NCBI GenBank assembly: GCA_016124615.1
Contig: WGNF01000014.1
Location: forward strand, 166,932-230,931
From: Paracoccaceae bacterium
GTDB taxonomy: Bacteria; Pseudomonadota; Alphaproteobacteria; Rhodobacterales; Rhodobacteraceae
Reading direction: 5' to 3'
DNA: 64,000 bases
Shown: positions 18,463-29,016 of the stretch, piece after piece
Layout of the letters: each line of letters opens with the position of its first letter
Position numbering within the stretch: position 1 is the first letter of the stretch
Made by a program: the position numbers and the translations under genes
The notes under the pieces: model-generated
Told to the model about the DNA's origin: nothing
What the model saw: the letters and a program-made list of their open reading frames with translations, nothing else
Databases searched by the model: none

Positions 18463-18549
18463 ATGGCCGAACTGATCCTGAGCGGCGGCGTGGCCGCCTG
18501 CATTTTCGTCTACCTCTGCGTGGCCCTCGTGCGGCCCGACCTGTTCTGA
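18463..18549 (+). CDS. kdpF: Potassium-transporting ATPase subunit KdpF
   Basis: The 28-residue single-helix peptide MAELILSGGVAACIFVYLCV, ending ALVRPDLF, matches KdpF in length, in its glycine-containing helix and in its ending of the RPDLF/NPEKF kind. KdpF stabilises the KdpABC complex in the inner membrane. It lies 6 bases before kdpA. Confidence 0.85.
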   Translation: MAELILSGGVAACIFVYLCVALVRPDLF

Positions 18550-18555
18550 CGGAGC

Positions 18556-20250
18556 ATGACGATGCACATCCTTCTGATCGACGCCCTTTATATCACGGTC
18601 CTTCTGGCGCTTGCCTGGCCCCTTGGGGTCTACATGCACCAAGTATACGAGGGCGATTTTCCCCGTTTCGCGCGCCCGATCCGGGGCGTGGAAAACTGGC
18701 TTTGCCGGGCAGGCGGCCTTGGCACGCTGAAACCGCAGGGCTGGCAGGCCTATGCCCTTGCCATGCTGGCCTTCAACGTCGCGGGCTTCGTTCTGCTCTA
18801 TGCCATCCTCCGACTGCAAGCGGTGCTGCCGCTGAACCCCGACCACATCCCGCCGCTGTCGCCGGCCGTCGCCTTCAACACGGCGGTCAGCTTCGTCACC
18901 AACACCAACTGGCAGGCCTATTCCGGCGAGGCGCAGCTTTCGCAGTTCAGCCAGATGGTCGGGCTGACGGTGCAGAACTTCGTTTCTGCCGCAACCGGGA
19001 TGGCGATCGCCATCGCCGTGGTGCGCGGCTTTACCGGGCCGAAGTCCACCACGCTCGGCAACTTCTGGGTCGATCTGATCCGGTCGGTGCTTTACATCCT
19101 GCTGCCGCTTTCGATCCTCCTCGCGCTTTGGCTCGCCATTCAGGGTGTGCCGCAAAGCTTCCACGGCGCCGTCACCGCGACGACGCTTGAAGGCGCGCAT
19201 CAGGTGATCCCGACGGGGCCGGTCGCTAGCCAGTTGGCCATCAAGCAGCTTGGCACCAACGGCGGCGGCTATTTCGGGGTGAACGCGGCGCATCCGTTCG
19301 AGAACCCGACCATCCTGTCGGACCTTCTGCAAACGCTTGCCATCCTGCTGATCCCGGCAGCGCTTTGCATCACCTTCGGGCGGATGGCGCGCGACGCCCG
19401 GCAGGGCCGCGCCTTGCTGATCGCCATGCTGCTGATGTTCGTGGCGGGGCTTGCGGTGATCCAGTGGCAGGAGTCGCTGGGCAACCCGCTTCTTCACCTC
19501 GCGGGCGGCAACATGGAGGGGAAAGAGCAACGCTTTGGCCCCGCCCTGTCCGGCCTCTGGGCCGCGGCGACCACCGCCGCCTCGAACGGCTCGGTGAACG
19601 CGATGCACGATAGCTTCATGCCGCTCTCCGGCCTCGTGATGCTGGTCAACATGCAGGTCGGCGAGGTGATCTTTGGCGGTGTCGGCGCCGGGCTTTACGG
19701 CATCCTGCTTTACGTCGTGCTGGCGGTGTTCCTGGCCGGGCTGATGGTGGGGCGCACGCCGGAATACCTTGGCCGCAAGATCGAACGGCGCGAGGTGACG
19801 CTGGCGATGCTCGCTTTCCTCGCGATGGCGGTGGGTATCCTTGTCGCCGGCGCGGCGGTCACGGTGCTTCCCGCAGGCAAGGCTGCAATCTCGAACCCCG
19901 GCCCGCATGGGTTGAGCCAGATCCTCTACGCCTATTCCTCGTTTACCGGCAACAACGGTTCGGCCTTCGCCGGGTTCAACGCCGCCGATCCGCTGGAGGC
20001 GGTGCTGGGCGGAGTCATCATGCTGCTGGGCCGCTTTGCAATGATCCTGCCGATGCTGGCGCTGGCCGGATCGATGGCCCGCAAGGTGCGATCCGAGGCG
20101 ACAGCGGGCACCTTCCCGACCCACGGCCCGCTTTTCATCACGCTGCTTGTCGGCACCGTCGTGCTGCTGGGCGCGCTGACCTTCTTCCCGGCCCTCGCCC
20201 TCGGCCCGATTGCCGAACAGGTGAGCCTCGTCGCCGGCCAAAGCTTCTGA
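18556..20250 (+). CDS. kdpA: Potassium-transporting ATPase subunit KdpA
   Basis: KdpA is the channel-like K+-binding subunit of the KdpFABC pump. The 564-residue protein contains the four filter regions: FVTNTNWQAYSGE, KQLGTNGGGYFGVNAAHPFE, TTAASNGSVNA and SFTGNNGSAFAGF. The order and overall length match the family. The start ATG overlaps a second in-frame ATG two codons on; either is possible. Confidence 0.96.
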   Translation: MTMHILLIDALYITVLLALAWPLGVYMHQVYEGDFPRFARPIRGVENWLCRAGGLGTLKPQGWQAYALAMLAFNVAGFVLLYAILRLQAVLPLNPDHIPPLSPAVAFNTAVSFVTNTNWQAYSGEAQLSQFSQMVGLTVQNFVSAATGMAIAIAVVRGFTGPKSTTLGNFWVDLIRSVLYILLPLSILLALWLAIQGVPQSFHGAVTATTLEGAHQVIPTGPVASQLAIKQLGTNGGGYFGVNAAHPFENPTILSDLLQTLAILLIPAALCITFGRMARDARQGRALLIAMLLMFVAGLAVIQWQESLGNPLLHLAGGNMEGKEQRFGPALSGLWAAATTAASNGSVNAMHDSFMPLSGLVMLVNMQVGEVIFGGVGAGLYGILLYVVLAVFLAGLMVGRTPEYLGRKIERREVTLAMLAFLAMAVGILVAGAAVTVLPAGKAAISNPGPHGLSQILYAYSSFTGNNGSAFAGFNAADPLEAVLGGVIMLLGRFAMILPMLALAGSMARKVRSEATAGTFPTHGPLFITLLVGTVVLLGALTFFPALALGPIAEQVSLVAGQSF

Positions 20251-20272
20251 CCCGTTTCAAGTGGAGAGTGCC

Positions 20273-20554
20273 ATGCGCAATCCGACCCATACCTCCGTAC
20301 AGCACCGCAGCGTGCTGGCCACGTTCGCGGCAGCCATCAGGACGTTCCATCCCGGTCACCTTCGGCACAACCCCGTCGCCTTCAGCACTGCGCTGGCGGC
20401 GGTGTTGACCGGCCTCATGGGCTTGCGCGACATGATCGCCGGTGACCCGAAGGCGATTGGCGGGCTGGAACTGTCCGGCACCTTCTGGCTGCTCGCGTTC
20501 TTGGCAAATTTCATCGATGCGCTGGCCGAAGGCCGCCGCAACGCGCGCCGCTGA
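20273..20554 (+). CDS. Free-standing KdpB N-terminal-domain paralogue
   Basis: This 93-residue protein aligns with the first ~100 residues of the KdpB encoded immediately downstream. About 31 of 68 aligned residues are identical, including HNP/RNPV, GLEL/GLEV, ANF and the shared ALAEGR before the cytoplasmic actuator domain. It contains two hydrophobic helices (about residues 33-52 and 62-82) and stops where the KdpB actuator domain would begin. GGAG at 20263-20266 supports the ATG at 20273. It lies 22 bases after kdpA and 24 before kdpB. The frame is intact and diverged, so it is not a recent fragment. Its role is unknown; an accessory subunit of the pump is one inference. Confidence 0.85.
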   Translation: MRNPTHTSVQHRSVLATFAAAIRTFHPGHLRHNPVAFSTALAAVLTGLMGLRDMIAGDPKAIGGLELSGTFWLLAFLANFIDALAEGRRNARR

Positions 20555-20578
20555 CCTTTCGGCCAAAAGGATCCCCTG

Positions 20579-22615
<2,037 letters not shown>

Positions 22616-22624
22616 GGAAACCCC

Positions 22625-23203
22625 ATGCTCACTCACATTCGTCCCGCGCTGGTGCTGCTGTTGCTCATGACCCTGCTGACCGGCGTCGTCTATCCTGCGG
22701 CCGTCACCATTCTTGCCTCCGTTCTGGCCCCGGCCGCTGTCGAGGGCAGCCTTGTGCGCCGCGATGGGGTGGTCGTCGGGTCTGCCCTGATCGGGCAGGC
22801 CTTCAGCGATCCGGGCTATCTGCAACCGCGCCCCTCGGCCGGGGATTACAACGCCGATCCCTCGGCCGCCTCGAACCTTGCGCCGACCAATGCCGCGCTG
22901 GTGAAGGCGGTGGCAGACCGGGTCGCGGCCTACCGCGCGGCCAACGGGGTGACACCGCCGATCGACGCGGTGACCACTTCGGGCAGCGGGCTTGACCCCG
23001 ACATCTCGCCCGCGAACGCATTCAGGCAGGCGGACCGGATCGCCGCCGCCCGGCGTGCCACGCCGGTGCAGGTGCTGGCCGTGCTGCACACGCAGGTGAA
23101 GGGCCGCTGGCTTGGGCTGTTCGGTCAGGACCGCGTGAACGTGCTGGCGGCGAACCTGGCCCTTGACGCAAGCCTGCCAAAGGCCCCTGCTGCCGGAAAC
23201 TGA
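22625..23203 (+). CDS. kdpC: Potassium-transporting ATPase subunit KdpC
   Basis: KdpC is a single-span subunit that assists ATP binding in the complex. This 192-residue protein shows the N-terminal helix (LVLLLLMTLLTGVVYPAAVT), GSALIGQAF, YLQPRPSAGDYN, SNLAPTN, the conserved TTSGSGLDPDISPANA and the end LGLFGQDRVNVLAANLALD. It is 9 bases downstream of kdpB. Confidence 0.96.
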   Translation: MLTHIRPALVLLLLMTLLTGVVYPAAVTILASVLAPAAVEGSLVRRDGVVVGSALIGQAFSDPGYLQPRPSAGDYNADPSAASNLAPTNAALVKAVADRVAAYRAANGVTPPIDAVTTSGSGLDPDISPANAFRQADRIAAARRATPVQVLAVLHTQVKGRWLGLFGQDRVNVLAANLALDASLPKAPAAGN

Positions 23204-23212
23204 CAGGCCGCC

Positions 23213-25885
23213 ATGACCGACGCCGACCGCCCCGCACCCGAGGCCCTGTTGCCCGAAGCCACCCGCGAGAACCGCGGGCGGCTAAAGGTCTTCCTTGGCG
23301 CGGCGCCCGGCGTGGGCAAGACCTTCGCCATGCTGGAAGAGGCCCGCCGCCGCGTGGCGGAGGGCCTTGACGTGGTTGCCGCCGTTGTCGAAACCCATGG
23401 CCGCGCCGAAACCGAGGCGCTGCTGCGCGACCTGCCGGTACTGGCGCGCCGCGCCGTCTACTACCGTGGTCGCATCCTGTCAGAGATGGATGTCGACGCG
23501 CTGATCGCGCGTCACCCCACGCTCGCCCTGATCGACGAACTGGCCCATTCCAACGTCCCCGAAAGCCGCCACGAAAAGCGCTGGCAGGATGTCGAAGAGG
23601 TGCTGAGGGCGGGCATCGACGTCTACACCACGCTGAACGTGCAGCACATCGAGACGATGAACGACACGGTGGCGCGCATCACCGGCGTGCGGGTGCGCGA
23701 GACGGTGCCCGACCGCATTCTGGAAGCGGCCGACGAGATCGCGCTGATCGACCTGCCGCCCGACGACCTGATCGCCCGGCTGCGCACGGGCAAGGTCTAT
23801 GTGCAGGATCAGGCTGCGCGGGCGGTGCAGAACTTCTTCGCCAAGGGCAACCTGACCGCGCTGCGCGAGATCGCGATGCGGGTCGCCGCCGACCGGGTCG
23901 ATGCGCAACTGCGCGAACATATGGCGGCGAATGCCATTCGCGGGCCCTGGCCGGCGCAGGAGCGTATTCTGGTCTGCCTGAACGAAAGCCCCGGCGCCCG
24001 CGATGCGATCCGGGTGGCCAAGCGCGCGGCCGACCGGGCGCGGGTGGAATGGATCGCGCTGACCATCACCTCGGCCCGCGCCGACGCGCTGACCGAGGAG
24101 GAGAAGGACCGCCAGGAAGCCTCGACCCGCCTTGCCGCCCGGCTTGGGGCAGAGCTTGCGACGCTGGAGGCGGAAGGCTCGGTGGCGCAGGAGGTGCTGG
24201 ATTTCGCCCGCCGCCGCAACGTGCGACGGATCGTGATCGGGCGGCCGCGACGTGCCTCGTTCCTGGCGCGGCTGACGCGCGAGAACGTGACGCGCGGCAT
24301 CCTGCGCCACGGCGCCGAGTTCGAGATCACCATGACCGCGACGGGCGAGGCCGACCGCGCCGCCCGCATCACCGCTACACCGCCGGTGCTGAGCGGCAGC
24401 AGGCGGGGTTACGCCGTCGCCCTGGCGGCCACCGTCGCGGCCACCGTGATCGCGATGGCGGCGACCGCCGTGCTGCCGGTGCCGGGCCTGTCGCTGATCT
24501 ACATGACGGCCGTGGTTGCCGTCGCCGCCAGCTTCGGCCTCGGCCCGGCGCTGCTGGCCTCGGGCACGGGCTTTCTGGCCTACAACTTCTTCTTCACCGA
24601 CCCGCGCCTTACCTTTTCCGTGGTGCGCGAGGCCGACCTTGTCACGCTGGTGCTTTTCCTCGCCGCCTCGATCCTGACCGGCAACCTTGCCGCGCGCCTG
24701 CATGACCGGATCGCGGCGCAACGGATCATCTTCGACCGTACCGCCAAGCTTTACAACTTCTCCCGCCGCGTCGCAGTGGCGGCAAGCTTTGACGATGCGG
24801 TCTGGGCGGCGGTCAGCCACGTCGCCTCCACCCTCGACTGCCAGTCGATCCTGCTGGCGCCGGACGCCCGGCATCGCTTGCAGATCGTGGGGGGCTTTCC
24901 GCCCGAAGACCGGTTGGACGTGCGCGACATGTCGGCCGCCACCTATGCGTGGGAACGGGGCGAGCCAGCGGGCCACGGGTCCGGCACGCTGCCCGCCGCG
25001 CAGTGGTACTTCGTGCCGATCCGCACAGGCGAGCGTCGGCTTGGCGTGCTGGGCATCACCCGCGAAGGCTGGCGCGGCCCCTCGCTCGACCTGCGGCTGC
25101 TGGATGCGCTGGTCGATCAGGTGGCGCTGGGGCTGGAACGCATCCGGCTGGCGGAAGACCTGCAAGAGGCCCGCGTCGCGTCCGAGGCCGAGCGGTTGCG
25201 CACCGCACTGCTGTCCTCGGTCAGCCACGATCTGCGTACCCCGCTTGTCACCATCATCGGCGCGGCCGAAATGCTGGAGGGCGAGGGGCTGACCGCCCCG
25301 GCCCGGCTGGAGCTGGCCGAAACGATCCGCGAGGAAGGCGAACGGCTGGACCGTTACGTCCAGAACCTGCTCGACATGACACGGCTTGGCCACGGCGCGC
25401 TGAAACCCAAGCTGATTGCGGCCGACCTTGGCGACATCGTCGGCGCCGCCCGGCGGCGGCTGCGCAACCTCGCGCGCGAACACCGGGTAGAGTCAAACAT
25501 CCCGCCCGGACTGCCGCCGCTTCGCGTCGATCCGATCCTGACCGAGCAGGTGATCGTGAACGTGCTGGACAACGCGATGAAATACGCGCCCGTCGGCAGC
25601 GCCATCATGATCTCGGCGCGGATTGACGGGGCGCGTGTCCTCCTCTCCATTGCCGATGAGGGGCCCGGCATCCCGCCCGGCGCGCATGAGCAGGTGTTCG
25701 AGATGTTCTTTCGCGCCGTCAACGGCGACCGTCAGCGGGCGGGCACCGGCCTCGGCCTTGCCATCAGCCGCGGCCTGATCGAGGCGCAGGGTGGCACGAT
25801 CCGCGCCGAACCCGCGCAGGCCGACGGCACCGGCACCCGCATCGTCATCGCCCTGCCACTGGACAATCCGGAGGCGGTGCATTGA
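23213..25885 (+). CDS. kdpD: Osmosensitive K+ channel histidine kinase KdpD
   Basis: The 890-residue sensor kinase responds to K+ limitation and phosphorylates KdpE. Domain order is KdpD sensor domain with P-loop (GAAPGVGKTFAM) at about residues 25-235, a USP-like domain (LVCLNESPGARDAIR) at 250-370, and four membrane helices with the FFFTDPRLTF motif at about 400-500. A GAF region, the phosphorylatable histidine in SSVSHDLRTPL (about residue 674) and an ATPase domain with NVLDNAMKYAP and GTGLGLAIS follow. Confidence 0.95.
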   Translation: MTDADRPAPEALLPEATRENRGRLKVFLGAAPGVGKTFAMLEEARRRVAEGLDVVAAVVETHGRAETEALLRDLPVLARRAVYYRGRILSEMDVDALIARHPTLALIDELAHSNVPESRHEKRWQDVEEVLRAGIDVYTTLNVQHIETMNDTVARITGVRVRETVPDRILEAADEIALIDLPPDDLIARLRTGKVYVQDQAARAVQNFFAKGNLTALREIAMRVAADRVDAQLREHMAANAIRGPWPAQERILVCLNESPGARDAIRVAKRAADRARVEWIALTITSARADALTEEEKDRQEASTRLAARLGAELATLEAEGSVAQEVLDFARRRNVRRIVIGRPRRASFLARLTRENVTRGILRHGAEFEITMTATGEADRAARITATPPVLSGSRRGYAVALAATVAATVIAMAATAVLPVPGLSLIYMTAVVAVAASFGLGPALLASGTGFLAYNFFFTDPRLTFSVVREADLVTLVLFLAASILTGNLAARLHDRIAAQRIIFDRTAKLYNFSRRVAVAASFDDAVWAAVSHVASTLDCQSILLAPDARHRLQIVGGFPPEDRLDVRDMSAATYAWERGEPAGHGSGTLPAAQWYFVPIRTGERRLGVLGITREGWRGPSLDLRLLDALVDQVALGLERIRLAEDLQEARVASEAERLRTALLSSVSHDLRTPLVTIIGAAEMLEGEGLTAPARLELAETIREEGERLDRYVQNLLDMTRLGHGALKPKLIAADLGDIVGAARRRLRNLAREHRVESNIPPGLPPLRVDPILTEQVIVNVLDNAMKYAPVGSAIMISARIDGARVLLSIADEGPGIPPGAHEQVFEMFFRAVNGDRQRAGTGLGLAISRGLIEAQGGTIRAEPAQADGTGTRIVIALPLDNPEAVH

Positions 25886-26565
25886 CCGCCCGGATCCTGA
25901 TCGTCGATGACGAGGCCCCGATCCGGCGCTTCCTGCGGGTGGCGCTGGAGGCCGAGGGGCATCTGGTGATCGAGGCCGCAACCGCGAAAGCCGGCATCGA
26001 CACGGTGGCGCGCGAGTCGCCCGATGCGGTGATCCTCGACCTTGGCCTGCCGGATGCCGACGGGCTCAAGGTGCTGGCCGCGATCCGGGAATGGTCGCAG
26101 GTGCCCGTCCTCGTGCTGTCGGTCCGTTCTGACGAACAGGGCAAGGTCGCGGCGCTCGATGCCGGGGCACAGGACTATGTGGTGAAGCCGTTCGGGGTGA
26201 AGGAACTGCTCGCCCGGCTGCGCAGCCTTCTGCGCGACCGTGGGCCCGCAGAGCGCGGTGCCCCGATCGTGGAGGTCGCGGGCCTGCGCATCGACGCCGC
26301 CGCCCGCATGGTGATGCGCGGCGGCGCCGAGATCCATCTGACCCGGAAAGAGTTCGACCTGCTCTGGATGCTGGCCTCGCGGGCGGGGCGCCTTGTCACC
26401 CAGCGGCTGATCCTGGAGACGCTGTGGGGCGCGGCCCATGTCGAGGACACGCAATACCTGCGGGTCTACATCCAGCAGCTTCGCGCCAAGATCGGCGACG
26501 ACGCGGCCAACCCCGCCTTCATCTTCACCGAACCCGGCGTCGGCTACCGATTCCGCAGCGAGTGA
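25882..26565 (+). CDS. kdpE: Response regulator KdpE
   Basis: This 227-residue OmpR-type regulator activates the kdp operon. The receiver domain has the acidic pair in IVDDEAPIRR, the phospho-acceptor Asp53 in VILDLGLPD and Lys in YVVKPFGVKELLARL. The winged-helix DNA-binding domain carries LTRKEFDLLWMLA and the recognition region VEDTQYLRVYIQQLRAKI. A TTG start at 25882 overlaps the kdpD stop (ATTGA), so translation is coupled. Confidence 0.95.
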   Translation: MTARILIVDDEAPIRRFLRVALEAEGHLVIEAATAKAGIDTVARESPDAVILDLGLPDADGLKVLAAIREWSQVPVLVLSVRSDEQGKVAALDAGAQDYVVKPFGVKELLARLRSLLRDRGPAERGAPIVEVAGLRIDAAARMVMRGGAEIHLTRKEFDLLWMLASRAGRLVTQRLILETLWGAAHVEDTQYLRVYIQQLRAKIGDDAANPAFIFTEPGVGYRFRSE

Positions 26566-26574
26566 TCTTGGCCA

Positions 26575-26593
26575 GGGGCGGCGCCCTCGCCCC
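26575..26593 (+). terminator. Weak hairpin after kdpE
   Basis: GGGGCG and CGCCCC form a 6-bp stem with a 7-base loop 9 bases after the kdpE stop. It is followed by GCTCTTCCC rather than a T run, so it may only weakly terminate. Confidence 0.3.
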
Positions 26594-27583
26594 GCTCTTC
26601 CCGCGGCAACTCGAAGCGCCGAACCGCCCGGCAATGTCATCAAGGCTCTGGCTTGCGATCCACGCAGGGCGAAGCGAGATTGCCACAGGCAATTTTCGGC
26701 ACGAACCGCAGACGAATTGAAGGGGATTCTGGTAGCGGAGGAGCGCTACCGCCGATCCCCACACCTACCGGAAATACGCTATCGCCTCCGTTTGTTCTCC
26801 CGATCCTTAGCGGCGTAACCGTTGATGCCTTTACGCAAATTTTTCAACGCAGATCGAAGATCTTCACCGCACATGACAATTAGAAGGCAAGTGCATGACG
26901 ATTAGAAGGCAAATGCATGACGATTAGAAGGGTAGGCGCCACTGGCTAGAGTCCAAGCAATGGCCGCCGCCGATCCCCGTGTCGAACGAAACATACTCTA
27001 ACGCCTCCGATTTCTCGCTCCCAAACCGGCGCCCTCGCTGCTTGCGCCAACCCCGCCCCCGAAGCTTCTGCCGCGGTCCACCTCCTGGTGCCGGGCATGT
27101 TCATGAATTCCGCAAATTTCGACACATTCTTGCGACGTGTCGATGGCATCAACATAACCCTCGCATAAAGGTGCTCTCGCGATGTTCATCTGTACCCGTG
27201 CGCGAGCCGGTTCTTCCGCCTGAATGGCCACGGCTTGGGCGAGAAGTTGTACTTCTCGCCGCCTCCACGAATGGCCGGACAGGGGCCGTGAAGAGACCGG
27301 CAGCTTGCCGGCAACCAATATGAGATAGCCGCCCTTCCTGACCGAGATCAATGGGCAGCTGCCGGCCGTATATTCGCGGGTTTGGTGGCAACCCAATGCG
27401 CTTCCCAGGAGGCCACACGCCGATCGATCGGCGCAACGCATTCGAGCTCATATGCGATCGGGCCACCACTTGCGGACCTCTCAACGAACGGCCGTCGAGC
27501 AGGGCCGCCTTCAGCCGCACCGGCGTATGGCCCTCCTAGAAGGGGAAGAACATATCGCCGACGCGAATTCTGGGCGTATGCGT
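26594..27583. other. Gene-free stretch at the core/accessory junction
   Basis: About 1 kb holds only short open frames on both strands. None has a recognisable domain, a good ribosome binding site or codon use like its neighbours. It contains the 22-bp tandem repeats at 26872-26937. The minus-strand frames at 26998-27520 overlap in different registers, as expected for decayed sequence, but I cannot name an ancestor. Confidence 0.55.
26872..26937. repeat. Three 22-bp tandem repeats, possible IS21-type end remnant
   Basis: Three head-to-tail units begin at 26872, 26894 and 26916 with the consensus CATGACRATTAGAAGGCAAR. The third degenerates after GAAGG. Repeated TTCTAATCGTCATGC-like blocks (this sequence read on the other strand) are typical of the multiple transposase-binding sites at IS21-family ends. 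No istA or istB gene is present, so only an end would remain. Confidence 0.6.
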
Positions 27584-28207
27584 TCAATGCCGGGCGAGCA
27601 CGAGATCAATCGCGGTCCTTGCCATAGTGCCGAGGTCATCGGCCGGTTTGGCCGCGCGGGCGGCCACAGTAAGCCCACGCGCCACCGAGGCAATCACTGC
27701 GGCAAGGTCCTTAGTGGATGCGTTGGATGGCAGATCTCCGTCAGCGACTGCGAGTTCGAGCCGGCAGGCGATTTGTTGCTCGATTTCTGCAAGTCGTTGA
27801 GCCAGTTCCTTTCGGAATTCTTCATTCTCGCCCGCGGCATCAGCCAGCACACAGGAGACAAGGCAGCCCCGCGCGCCTTGCGGCTGTGCTGTCAGCCCTA
27901 TTAGCCCCGTGAAGAAGCCCATCAGGTCATCGTGGAGCGAGCCGCCGCTGTGTAATTGAGCCACAACAGCCGCAAACGGTCCTTCGGCGTAAACGCGGAC
28001 GGCAGCGAGGAACAGGCGCTCCTTGTCGCCAAACGTATGGTAGAGGCTGGCGCGCGACATGCCCATGCCTCGGATCAGAGTATCGATCGAGGCCGCTTCA
28101 TAACCCTGCAGCCAGAAGATCCGCATCGCGGCCGCAATCGCCTGCCGCTCGTCGAACCCACGTGGCCGCCCCCTGCTGCGCTTGCCATCACTTTTTGAAC
28201 CAATCAT
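27584..28207 (-). CDS. TetR-family transcriptional regulator
   Basis: The 207-residue protein has an N-terminal helix-turn-helix (AAMRIFWLQGYEAASIDTLIRGMGMSRASLYHTFGDKERLF) and a C-terminal ligand domain containing GARGCLVSC, a TetR C-terminal motif with cysteines that could sense electrophiles or oxidation. It diverges from the AhpD-like gene with a 71-base gap containing a palindrome, so it probably represses that gene and itself. Confidence 0.88.
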   Translation of the reverse strand: MIGSKSDGKRSRGRPRGFDERQAIAAAMRIFWLQGYEAASIDTLIRGMGMSRASLYHTFGDKERLFLAAVRVYAEGPFAAVVAQLHSGGSLHDDLMGFFTGLIGLTAQPQGARGCLVSCVLADAAGENEEFRKELAQRLAEIEQQIACRLELAVADGDLPSNASTKDLAAVIASVARGLTVAARAAKPADDLGTMARTAIDLVLARH

Positions 28208-28247
28208 TCTGTTATTTTCTTGAACCGTTATACCGACACATTTATGT

Positions 28248-28257
28248 AACGATCGTT
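28248..28257. promoter_or_regulatory. Palindromic candidate operator for the TetR regulator
   Basis: The perfect palindrome AACGATCGTT lies in the 71-base gap between the divergent tetR-like and AhpD-like genes, 21 bases before the latter's start. Its position and symmetry fit a TetR operator; this assignment is inferred, not tested. Confidence 0.4.
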
Positions 28258-28278
28258 CTCAATTTATGGAAGTCCTCC

Positions 28279-28845
28279 ATGACAAACGCACCTCTACCCG
28301 ATCTGACGCTCCACGACGAACACACCGCGCCCGGCGCGGCCGGCGATCTGCTTGCGGACGCCAGGCGCACACTTGGCTTCGTTCCGAACATGTACGGCAA
28401 CATGGCCAACCTTCCCGCCGTGCTGAAAGGCTATCTCGATAACTACAAGGCCTTCCGGCAGACCGCCGGTTTCACACCGGTCGAGCAAGAGACGATTTTC
28501 CTCTCAATCAGCCGGGTCAACGGCTGCAACTATTGTATGGCGGCCCATTCAATGATTGCCGAAAGAATGTCGAAGGTTCCCGCGGATGTCTTGGCGGCTC
28601 TTCGCGGCGGCGATACGCTCCCGGACCCAAAGCTTGACGCCCTTGCAAGATTTACGCGCGAAATGGTCGAGCACCGTGGCCGGCCGAGTGCGGAGGCCGT
28701 ACGGGCATTTCTCGACGCGGGCTATACCTCCCAGCAAGCGCTTGGCGTGGTACTTGCGATCGCCACGAAGACCTTCTCGAATTACGTCAACCACCTTGCC
28801 GCAACGGAGGTAGATCCGGCCTTCGCCGCCTACAAGATCGCTTGA
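28279..28845 (+). CDS. AhpD-like carboxymuconolactone decarboxylase-family protein
   Basis: The 188-residue all-helical protein carries the AhpD-type redox centre NGCNYCMAAHS (CxxC followed by His), typical of alkylhydroperoxidase-like proteins acting on peroxides. The segment LGFVPNMYGNMANLPAVLKGY is the usual N-terminal signature of this subfamily. The ATG at 28279 follows GGAAGTCCTCC. It is divergent from the TetR gene, suggesting an inducible detoxification pair. True decarboxylase activity is unlikely with this active site. Confidence 0.87.
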   Translation: MTNAPLPDLTLHDEHTAPGAAGDLLADARRTLGFVPNMYGNMANLPAVLKGYLDNYKAFRQTAGFTPVEQETIFLSISRVNGCNYCMAAHSMIAERMSKVPADVLAALRGGDTLPDPKLDALARFTREMVEHRGRPSAEAVRAFLDAGYTSQQALGVVLAIATKTFSNYVNHLAATEVDPAFAAYKIA

Positions 28846-28934
28846 AACGTCAGTCGGGCCGGCGAGTAATCGGATCCTGCCGGCCCGACTGATGCACGAT
28901 GGTACCGTTAACCGCAGCGGGAGCACCCGGCATT

Positions 28935-28960
28935 GTAACGGAAACATGCATTGTGCGTCA
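28935..28960 (+). promoter_or_regulatory. SigF-like promoter, GTAAC-N16-CGTCA
   Basis: GTAAC at 28935-28939 and CGTCA at 28956-28960 are 16 bases apart and end 56 bases before the exported-protein start at 29017. The first element and spacing equal those found upstream of sigF and of the second bufA; the second element differs (CGTCA against CGAAC). Confidence 0.5.
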
Positions 28961-29016
28961 TCTATGCGGAAGCGCCTTATCGCAACCGATCATTCAGTCT
29001 TAGCAAAGGACTTCGC

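Noticed and set aside
28279..28845. Calling the gene a carboxymuconolactone decarboxylase enzyme
   Set aside because: The CxxC-His centre is that of AhpD-like redox proteins, not of the decarboxylase.
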